Source: Candidatus Iainarchaeum sp.
Lineage (GTDB): Archaea > Iainarchaeota > Iainarchaeia > Iainarchaeales > JAAZKV01
Assembly: GCA_028702895.1 (NCBI GenBank)
Contig: JAQVNZ010000001.1
Location: 2,125 to 36,234 of the forward strand
DNA length: 34,110 bases
Direction of reading: 5' to 3'
Below the pieces are notes generated by a model. That model was not told the origin of the DNA and searched no databases. It saw only the letters and a list, made by a program, of their open reading frames with translations. Below, piece by piece: positions 26,819 to 34,110 of this stretch. How positions within the stretch are numbered: the stretch's first letter is position 1; each line of letters begins with the position of its first letter. The position numbers and the translations under genes were made by a program.

Positions 26819-28168
26819 TTATTTTAATCTAAACTTTTTTTTCATTGATTTTCTTCCTTGTAATCCTTGCATTAATTTGCCAATATCGCGTTCGCCCATT
26901 TTAGTCATTGTTTGTTCATTCATTCCTTTGAATTGTTTAAACATTTTTTTCATTTTTTTAAATTGTTTTATTAATTCTCTTATTTCTTTAATATCTTTTC
27001 CAGCTCCTTTTGCAATTCGTTCTATTCTGCTCCTGTTTAATAGGTCAGGTTCAATTCGTTCTTGTTCTGTCATTGAATCAATTATTATTTTAAATGATTC
27101 CATTTTTTCTTGACCTATTTCCATCGCTTCTTTGGGTAATTTGTTTCCCATTCCTAGCATTTCCATTACTTTATTTAATGGCCCAAGTTTTTTTGTTGCT
27201 TTTAATTGTTCATAGAATATTTTAAAATTAAGATTTCCTTTCATCATTTCTTCTGGTGAAAGATTGTCCATTTCAATTTCTTTTACTTTTTCTAATAATC
27301 CTTCTAAATCTCCATATCCCATTATTTTTGATAAATACCTGTTTGCATCAAATGCTTCAAATTCATTTATTTTTTCTCCTGTTGAAATAAAATATACGCT
27401 TGAGCCTGTTTCGTTACAAGCTACTATTGCCCCCCCACCTTTTGAACTTCCATCCATTTTGGTTATTATTACTCCGTTTACTCCTATTGCATTGTGAAAT
27501 GCTTGTGCTTGTTTTTTTGCTAGATTCCCAATGTCTGCACTTATAACCAACCATTTTTCATCTGCGTTAAAAGTTTTATCAATATCTTGTATTTCTAATA
27601 CTAGTTCTTCATCTAATCCAGATCTTCCTGCAGAATCACAAATTATTAAATCGTGAGTTTCAAATTTTTTTAATGCTTCTTTAATTATTTTTGAAGGGTT
27701 TTTTTCTTTTTTTATTCCAAAAAAATCTATTCCTGCTGTTTTTGCATTAGTTTCTAATTGTTCGTATGCTGCTGGTCTATAAGTGTCTGCTGCAATTACT
27801 CCAACTTTTCTACCTCGTTTTTTATACCATAATCCTAGTTTTCCTGTAGCAGTAGTTTTTCCAGAACCAAATAATCCACATAATAATATTTTTTTAGGTT
27901 CTTTTGGATATTCTTTTCCGCCTAGCATTTCTATTAATTCGTCATAAATTACTTTTGTAATGTGTTCTTTTTGGCTTAAGTTTCCGCTTGGTTTTTCTAA
28001 TGCTTTTTTTTCTATTTTTTTAGATAAGTTTAGCACGGTGTTTATTTCAACATTTGAATTTATCAGTGCTCTTTGGATATCTTTTATAGATTCTTTTACT
28101 ATTTGCTCATTTATTATTCTCGCACCTGAAATTTTGTCTATTGCACTTCTTAATTTTTCTCCAAGCAT
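26819..28168 (-). CDS. srp54: Signal recognition particle protein SRP54
   Basis: GLFGSGKTTATGKLG, DTYRPAAYEQL, CDSAGR, TKMDGSSKGGG. Confidence 0.97.
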   Translation of the reverse strand: MLGEKLRSAIDKISGARIINEQIVKESIKDIQRALINSNVEINTVLNLSKKIEKKALEKPSGNLSQKEHITKVIYDELIEMLGGKEYPKEPKKILLCGLFGSGKTTATGKLGLWYKKRGRKVGVIAADTYRPAAYEQLETNAKTAGIDFFGIKKEKNPSKIIKEALKKFETHDLIICDSAGRSGLDEELVLEIQDIDKTFNADEKWLVISADIGNLAKKQAQAFHNAIGVNGVIITKMDGSSKGGGAIVACNETGSSVYFISTGEKINEFEAFDANRYLSKIMGYGDLEGLLEKVKEIEMDNLSPEEMMKGNLNFKIFYEQLKATKKLGPLNKVMEMLGMGNKLPKEAMEIGQEKMESFKIIIDSMTEQERIEPDLLNRSRIERIAKGAGKDIKEIRELIKQFKKMKKMFKQFKGMNEQTMTKMGERDIGKLMQGLQGRKSMKKKFRLK

Positions 28169-28365
28169 ACTAATTTTTTGTGGAAAAGTCTTTTAATTTT
28201 GTTTTATTTGTTTTTTGTTGATTATTTGTTAAAAAATAGTATTGTTTGCTAGGTTATTATTTTTTTTATTAATTTATTTGTCATAGTTTTTATTTTAACT
28301 ATTCGAAAATTTATTTTGGGTAATAGCAAATCTTTTTAATAACATATTTAACAAATATATTAAAG

Positions 28366-28950
28366 GTGATTTTTTTGATTGAGTTAATGTTATGGGGTTT
28401 AGTAATTTTATTAGTAATATTAGTGTTATGGTTTGTTTTAACATACAATAATCTAATTTCTTCTGAAAAAAAGGTTGAGAATGCTTGGGCACAAATTGAT
28501 GTGCAATTAAAAAGACGTGCGGATTTAATACCAAATTTAATTGAAACAGTTAAGGGGTATGCTAAGTTTGAACAAAAAGTTTTGACTGATGTTACAAAAG
28601 CAAGAACAGCTATTCTTTCAGCAAAAACTCCAAAAGATGCTGCTAAGGGAGAAAACATGCTTTCTGGAGCTTTAAAAAGTATTTTTGCTGTTGCAGAAAG
28701 TTATCCTACATTAAAAGCTAATGAAAATTTTAAAGCTTTACAAGAAGAACTTTCTAGTACGGAGAATAAGGTTTCTTTTGCTAGACAATTCTATAATGAT
28801 ATGGTAATGAATTGGAATACAATGATTTTACAATTTCCAACAAATATTGTTGCAAATATTTCTGGTAGAAATAAGAATAAAGAATTTTTTGAAGCAGAAA
28901 TTTCTGAAAGAAAAAGTGTAAAAGTAGATTTTTCTGATTTAAGTAAATAA
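28366..28950 (+). CDS. LemA family protein
   Basis: N-terminal TM then NNLISSEKKVENAWAQIDVQLKRRADLIPNLIETVKGYAKFE. Confidence 0.93.
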   Translation: MIFLIELMLWGLVILLVILVLWFVLTYNNLISSEKKVENAWAQIDVQLKRRADLIPNLIETVKGYAKFEQKVLTDVTKARTAILSAKTPKDAAKGENMLSGALKSIFAVAESYPTLKANENFKALQEELSSTENKVSFARQFYNDMVMNWNTMILQFPTNIVANISGRNKNKEFFEAEISERKSVKVDFSDLSK

Positions 28951-29023
28951 GTTTAAACAAATAATATTTTTTTAAAATGAAATTTGTTTGTTTAATCTTT
29001 TATTTTTTTAGAAATAATTTTAG

Positions 29024-29959
29024 TTGGGTGATTTGATGGATTTTTATACACAAATTTCTAATAACAAAAAAATGACTTATGTGTTGTTTTTAATGTTTTT
29101 TTTATTAATTGGGTTCCTTTCTTTTATTTTTTCTTTTGTTTTAGATATTTATTATGGTTCTGGTTTTATATTATTTTTTTCTATTTTTGGGGTTCTCACA
29201 ATTTTATTTTCAGTAGTGTCTTATTATAATTCTGATAAAATTGTGACTAGTATTACTGGTGCTAAAGAAGCTTCTAGAGAAGAGTTTAAACAATTATATA
29301 ATATTGTTGAAGAACTTTGTTTAGCTTCTGGTTTGCCTATGCCAAAAATTTTTGTTATAAATGATATTGCTATAAATGCGTTTGCTACTGGTCGTGACCC
29401 AAATCACGCAGTTGTTTGTTTTACGATGGGGTGTTTACAAAAATTAAATAGGGAACAATTACAAGGTGTTGCTGCGCATGAGTTAAGTCATATAAAAAAT
29501 TATGATGTTAGAACAATGACTCTGGCGACAGTGCTTGTGGGGATAACGGTTTTACTTTCGGACTTGTTGTTAAGAATGTTTATTTTTGGTTCAATTAGGA
29601 ATAATAGTAATTCAAAAGATAATAATGGATTGATTGTGGTTATTGCAATAGTAGTTTCTATTGTTCTTGCTTTAATTACACCTATTGTTGCAAGGATGAT
29701 TACATTTGCGATTTCTAGAAAAAGAGAGTTTGTTGCAGATGCTTCTGCGGTTGAAATGACTCGTAATCCTCATGGTTTAGCTTCTGCTTTAGAATTAATT
29801 TCAAAAGATTCTAGTAAATTAATTTCTGCTAATAAAGCTACTGCCCATTTATATATTTCTAATCCTCTTAAAGGTCAAAAGATTTTTTTAAGTAATTTGT
29901 TTTCTACTCATCCTCCTATTGAAGAACGGATTAATGCTTTGAAAGGAATAAAAAATTAG
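29024..29959 (+). CDS. htpX: M48 zinc metalloprotease HtpX
   Basis: AAHELSHIKNYD HExxH motif, TM segments, FVADASAVEMTRNPHGLASAL. Confidence 0.93.
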   Translation: MGDLMDFYTQISNNKKMTYVLFLMFFLLIGFLSFIFSFVLDIYYGSGFILFFSIFGVLTILFSVVSYYNSDKIVTSITGAKEASREEFKQLYNIVEELCLASGLPMPKIFVINDIAINAFATGRDPNHAVVCFTMGCLQKLNREQLQGVAAHELSHIKNYDVRTMTLATVLVGITVLLSDLLLRMFIFGSIRNNSNSKDNNGLIVVIAIVVSIVLALITPIVARMITFAISRKREFVADASAVEMTRNPHGLASALELISKDSSKLISANKATAHLYISNPLKGQKIFLSNLFSTHPPIEERINALKGIKN

Positions 29960-30651
29960 GTTGAAAAACTAATTGGATCATATATTAAAATAGTTTTTGT
30001 TTTAAAATGATAAAATGCATTGTGTAAACCTATATCATTTATTCCATTTTTTTTAAGTAAACTTCCAACGTTTGCAAATGTTTGTAGGGCTTCAACTGGA
30101 ATCTTTTTTTTTGGTTTTATAACATTTTCAAATAAATTTATTGCTTCTTTTCTATCAAAATAATCTGTTACAATAATTCCTTTATTTCTTCCAACATTAG
30201 TGTATATTATGTGTGGTGTTATTACTTGTACTTTTATTTTTTTTTGTTTCCATTTATGTTTTATTATTTTTTCTGCGTGAATAATTCCTACTATGTTTAG
30301 TGTTGTTGCTAAATTAGTTGCGTATTTTACGAAAAACTTTTGTTTATTGATTTTGACTGAATATACTCCTTGGTTTTGACTGCCTTTGGTTATTCCATTG
30401 TATTCGCTTTTAATTATTGCGCCTGTTTGTTTACAAGTAATTGTTTTATTCATTGCTAGTTTAAGTCTATTTTTGTTAAGTGTTTTATATATTTGTAATG
30501 TTGAACCAGTGTTAATTTTTCCAAAATCACGTGCTTTTTTATTAGTGCCTCGAATCCCAGTTTTTCTTTTTTGTAATTCTAGTATTTTTGGGAATTTTAA
30601 TATTGAAGTTCTTTTTTTTATTTTTGTTGAAGGTAAACTCATTTTTATCAC
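29956..30651 (-). CDS. Uncharacterised kinase-fold-like protein, paralog A
   Basis: NQGVYSVKINKQKFFVKY, HIIYTNVGRNKGIIVTDYFD, DIGLHNAFYHFKTKTILIYDPI; similar to 30716..31381. Confidence 0.6.
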   Translation of the reverse strand: MIKMSLPSTKIKKRTSILKFPKILELQKRKTGIRGTNKKARDFGKINTGSTLQIYKTLNKNRLKLAMNKTITCKQTGAIIKSEYNGITKGSQNQGVYSVKINKQKFFVKYATNLATTLNIVGIIHAEKIIKHKWKQKKIKVQVITPHIIYTNVGRNKGIIVTDYFDRKEAINLFENVIKPKKKIPVEALQTFANVGSLLKKNGINDIGLHNAFYHFKTKTILIYDPISFST

Positions 30652-30715
30652 GCATTTATTATATTATTTTTTTTATTCATATTTTTTTCATTTATTTTTT
30701 TTTGTGTTATTTTTT

Positions 30716-31381
30716 TTATTCATATCCGTTTATATCAAAAAGTAAAATATTTTTTGTTTTGAAATGATAAAATGCATTGTGTGAATAAACATCTGATGTG
30801 TTTTCTAAATGTAGTATTTTTTGTGCTCTATTAAAATTATTTATTGCTTGTTTGGGTATGGGTGGGTTTTTATTTACAAGTGCGTCGTATAACGAAACTG
30901 CTTCGTGTAAATTAATATAATTGCTTACTAATATTCCTCTTTTTTTTGTTGAATAAATAATGTGTGGAGTTATTACTTTAACACTGTGTGTGGGTGATTT
31001 AAAATTTTTTCTAATTATGTTCGCGGCTTTTTTGATTCCAATCATGTTGAATTCAAGCATAGTTGGAGTTGAAAATTTTACAAAAAATTTTTTATTGTTG
31101 GTTGTAACTGAATATACTCCTTGATTATTTTTTCCAGGGTGACTACCATTATGTTCTTTTAGTATTACTGCGCCACTTTTTTTACAAATTACTTTTTTTT
31201 TATTAGAAAGATTTTCTAAATTGTGCACAATTGTTTTGTATATTGCAATTGCTGTTTTTGGGTTAACATGTTTAATTTCTTTACTTGTTCCAAGAAGTCC
31301 TGTTGGCCTTTTTTTGTATTGTAATCTTTTAGGGAAATGAATAAGCTCTTTTTTTTGTAAGATTCTTTTAATAGGGCCCAT
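30716..31381 (-). CDS. Uncharacterised kinase-fold-like protein, paralog B
   Basis: NQGVYSVTTNNKKFFVKF, HIIYSTKKRGILVSNYIN, DVYSHNAFYHFKTKNILLFDIN; tandem paralog. Confidence 0.6.
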   Translation of the reverse strand: MGPIKRILQKKELIHFPKRLQYKKRPTGLLGTSKEIKHVNPKTAIAIYKTIVHNLENLSNKKKVICKKSGAVILKEHNGSHPGKNNQGVYSVTTNNKKFFVKFSTPTMLEFNMIGIKKAANIIRKNFKSPTHSVKVITPHIIYSTKKRGILVSNYINLHEAVSLYDALVNKNPPIPKQAINNFNRAQKILHLENTSDVYSHNAFYHFKTKNILLFDINGYE

Positions 31382-31510
31382 TATATCGCTAATAAACTAG
31401 TGTTAATTCTTTTTAATTATAATGTTGTTTAAGCAAAAATTATTTTTGCGTTTTGAAATTTTTTAATAAAATATAAATTACAATTATTTTCTTAGTTGAA
31501 TTATTTTTAA

Positions 31511-32803
31511 TTATATAATTCTATTCAAAATAAATTCTGGCGTGAAATTTTCTAAATTAGAATATTCTTGTCCTGTTCCCACAAATAATATTGGTTTTTT
31601 TAATTTGTATAATAGTGAGATAGTTGTTCCGCCTTTTGCATCTGCATCAATTTTTGTTAAAATAAATGCATCTATTCCTACTTTTTCATTAAAATCTTTT
31701 GCCATTTCTAATAATCCTTGGCCGGTATATGCTTCTCCAACATATATTTTCAAATTTGGTTTTATTACTCTTTCAATTTTTTTTAATTCTTCCATAAGAT
31801 TTTTGTTTGTTTCTTGTCTTCCTGCGGTGTCAATTAATATTACATCATTTTTATTTGCGTTTGCGCTTTGTAAAGCATCATAAGCAACTGCTGCTGGGTC
31901 TGCGCCATATTGTTGTTTGATTACTTTCACATTTAATTTTTCTGCGTGCTCATTTAATTGATCTATTGCTCCACTTCTAAAAGTATCACTAGCTGCCCAA
32001 ACACAACTCAAATTATGTTTTTGTAATAGGTATGTTATTTTTGCAATAGATGTTGTCTTTCCTGCTCCGTTTGGACCTAAAACAAGTATTTTGTATGGCT
32101 TTTGTGATTCTTTTATTTCTTTTATTAAGTCAATAGTTTTTGTTTCCATCATTTCTTTAAGTATTTCTTTTATGCTGTCTTTTAGATAATCGTTTATGTT
32201 TTTTGTAGAGATTTTTTTTCCAATAATCCTTTTTTTTATTTGTTCTATTATTTCTTTTGCTGTGTCTTGTTCCACATCACTTTCTAATAAACTTAATTCT
32301 AATTCGAAAAGTAGGTCTTGGATTTCGTTTTCATTTATTTCTATTTGTTTTGTAAAAAAACTTTTTATTTTTCCACTGGTCCCTATTTTGGCTTTTAATT
32401 CTCGTTTATCTTCATCAACTTTTTTTACAATTATTTTTTCTTTTGATTCTTGTTTTGTATTTTCGTTAAGGTCATTTTCAAAATAAGTTTTTTTTTTAAT
32501 TTGTGCGATTTTTATTTCTTTTTCAATAAAATTTTCGTTTAAATTATTGTTTGTTTTCTTTTCTTTTATACTGTCTAATTGTGTTTTTGGTTTATTTTTT
32601 TCTATTTGAAAATTAGTTTTTTTTATTTCTTTTTTGTTTAATTCTTTATTTTTTTTATATATTTCTTTTTTATTAACTTGTTTTTTTGTAGGTGGTATTT
32701 CTTTTATTTCTTCTTCGTCTTTGGTTGGTTTTTCTTTTAATTCAACATTTTTTTTTAGTTTTTCACTAAAATTTTCTAATTTTTTTTTAAGAAATCCGAA
32801 CAT
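31511..32803 (-). CDS. ftsY: SRP receptor FtsY
   Basis: LGPNGAGKTTSIAKI, DTFRSGAIDQL, DTAGRQETN, TKIDADAKGG; long charged N-terminal region. Confidence 0.95.
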   Translation of the reverse strand: MFGFLKKKLENFSEKLKKNVELKEKPTKDEEEIKEIPPTKKQVNKKEIYKKNKELNKKEIKKTNFQIEKNKPKTQLDSIKEKKTNNNLNENFIEKEIKIAQIKKKTYFENDLNENTKQESKEKIIVKKVDEDKRELKAKIGTSGKIKSFFTKQIEINENEIQDLLFELELSLLESDVEQDTAKEIIEQIKKRIIGKKISTKNINDYLKDSIKEILKEMMETKTIDLIKEIKESQKPYKILVLGPNGAGKTTSIAKITYLLQKHNLSCVWAASDTFRSGAIDQLNEHAEKLNVKVIKQQYGADPAAVAYDALQSANANKNDVILIDTAGRQETNKNLMEELKKIERVIKPNLKIYVGEAYTGQGLLEMAKDFNEKVGIDAFILTKIDADAKGGTTISLLYKLKKPILFVGTGQEYSNLENFTPEFILNRII

Positions 32804-32804
32804 T

Positions 32805-33233
32805 TTATTTCACACTAACATTTTTGTTTTTGTCTATTTGTATTTGTTGTGCTATGTTAATCATTTCGTTTATTTTTTGTTCTGTTTTAAATAATTCTGT
32901 TTGTATTTTTCCTGCTTGCGTTTCTAAGTTAATTTTTCTTTTTTCTAACCATTTAATTGTGTCTTCTATTTTTTCTTCTTTAAATCCAGTTTCGGAAAAA
33001 GCTCTTTTACATTTTCCACTATTTTTTAGTTCTGCTTCTATTAAAACGCCTATTCCTAATTTGAAGAAAATTTTTTGGGGTTTGTTTTGTATTTCTTTAA
33101 GTGATTCAATTGTTTCATGTGTTTCTCGTAAGGTTGTTTTTATATTTTGGAAGAATTGTTGTTGGCTTTGTAGTATTGATTCTTCTCTTTGAATTAATTG
33201 TATTAATTGTTGTTCGCTTATTTGTTGATTCAT
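32805..33233 (-). CDS. pfdA: Prefoldin alpha subunit
   Basis: Coiled-coil ends with central KIFFKLGIGVLIEAELK; position between ftsY and L18Ae. Confidence 0.8.
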   Translation of the reverse strand: MNQQISEQQLIQLIQREESILQSQQQFFQNIKTTLRETHETIESLKEIQNKPQKIFFKLGIGVLIEAELKNSGKCKRAFSETGFKEEKIEDTIKWLEKRKINLETQAGKIQTELFKTEQKINEMINIAQQIQIDKNKNVSVK

Positions 33234-33433
33234 TTCGTTTCAACCTCTTTTACTTCTAATATTGTTATATTCCTTCGTATTATTCTTTGTTTTCCTCCTA
33301 TTAGAGAAAATACTTTTTCTTTTGCTGTTTCTTCATTTTCTGAATTAACATTTTTTGTGAATTTTTTTTCAGCATCTTTTTGTTTGTATGATCCTGGTTG
33401 TTTGTATGTTCCGGTTATTTCAAATTTTTTCAT
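33230..33433 (-). CDS. Ribosomal protein L18Ae (LX)
   Basis: MKKFEITGTYKQPGSYKQ...FTKNVNSENEETAKEKVFSLIGGKQRIIRRNITI; standard neighbour of aIF6. Confidence 0.82.
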   Translation of the reverse strand: MKKFEITGTYKQPGSYKQKDAEKKFTKNVNSENEETAKEKVFSLIGGKQRIIRRNITILEVKEVETK

Positions 33434-33446
33434 TTTTTATTCCTCC

Positions 33447-34097
33447 TTATTCTAATGCTTCTTCTATTCTTGTCATTTCGTGACCAGTTGTTTGTTCTCC
33501 AACAAGTATTCCTTTACTATTAGCTAGTACTGAATTTCTTATTAGTGCATCTCCTGTGTTTGCTGTTGATGCGCCACCTTTGATATTAAGTGTTTTTTCA
33601 ATATTTTCTATTTCTTCTTTTGTTGCGTTTGGATTTATTAAGAATGCTTTATTTGTTAATATTATTGCTGATCCTATTACGTCTGTTCTTGCAATATTTG
33701 TTTGTAGTAGTTCTAATCCTGTTTTTTTGATTTGTTTTACATCATTTTCATTTAACGTTTTTGATACTATAATATGTGTGTCATTTAATTCTATTAAATT
33801 TCCTAGTGCGTGTTCTGTTTCTATTATTCTTACTTTTATTTCTTTTTCAATTTGTTCTATTTCTTTTTTTAATATAAAACTTGGTAAAATTATTTCTTTA
33901 TTATTCATTTTTGCAAAAACTGCTAATAATGAACTGTCATAAATATTAGTTTTAATAGTTTTTACATCTAGAGTTTCCTCTATTGTTTTTAATGCTCGTT
34001 CGTCTATTGAATTTGGTACAAAGCATATATTGTCATTTGTTATAGTAAACAATCCAATATAATTTGAACCAAGAACCTTTAATTTTTTGAGTTGCAT
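33447..34097 (-). CDS. Translation initiation factor aIF6
   Basis: SNYIGLFTITNDNICFVP...GNLIELNDTHIIVSKTL...IGSAIILTNKAFLINPNATKEE...RNSVLANSKGILVGEQTTGHEMTRIEEAL. Confidence 0.93.
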   Translation of the reverse strand: MQLKKLKVLGSNYIGLFTITNDNICFVPNSIDERALKTIEETLDVKTIKTNIYDSSLLAVFAKMNNKEIILPSFILKKEIEQIEKEIKVRIIETEHALGNLIELNDTHIIVSKTLNENDVKQIKKTGLELLQTNIARTDVIGSAIILTNKAFLINPNATKEEIENIEKTLNIKGGASTANTGDALIRNSVLANSKGILVGEQTTGHEMTRIEEALE

Positions 34098-34110
34098 AAT
34101 TCTAAATATT

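Noticed and set aside
28295-28658. Minus-strand ORFs 28295..28534 and 28311..28658
   Set aside because: Antisense to the convincing LemA gene.
28366-29959. LemA-HtpX pair as a novel system
   Set aside because: This gene pair is a familiar association in bacteria and archaea.
31511-34097. FtsY-prefoldin-L18Ae-aIF6 block as novel
   Set aside because: Known conserved archaeal gene order.

Overview
AT-rich archaeal chromosomal window. The gene content (TFE, aTrm56, RadA, RPA, aIF6, L18Ae, prefoldin, SRP54/FtsY/SRP RNA, GGGP synthase, initiator tRNA) and small, compact genes suggest a DPANN-type archaeon of Pacearchaeota/Woesearchaeota flavour; this placement is inference. Recognisable content: XerA-type integrase; PRC-barrel protein; four tRNAs (iMet, Lys-UUU, Lys-CUU, Phe); TFE and Trm56; KaiC-like ATPase next to an exported protein; a long RelA/SpoT homolog divergent from a possible HPF-like protein; an SRP RNA not given by the ORF track; bacterial-type TGT; RadA; a dTTP/dNTP supply cluster (ThyX, NMP kinase-like, dCMP deaminase, Tmk, GlyA, NrdD, NrdG); RPA; GGGPS; A24 prepilin peptidase; SRP54; LemA-HtpX; two tandem uncharacterised kinase-like proteins; and the FtsY-prefoldin-L18Ae-aIF6 block. 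Strongest unusual signal: the class III ribonucleotide reductase appears split. NrdD (19358..21403) stops after its Cys-rich motif, and the glycyl-radical motif (CEVYSRVVGYIRPVEQWNDGKQAEF) lies in a separate 51-aa ORF (21459..21614) with its own SD, before nrdG. Other candidates: a duplicated ThyX whose halves keep complementary parts of the signature motif, a RelA-like synthetase with a degenerate HD domain in an archaeon, tandem minimal kinase-like proteins, and a 20-nt perfect inverted repeat around the PRC-barrel gene beside xerA. No database or structure searches were run.
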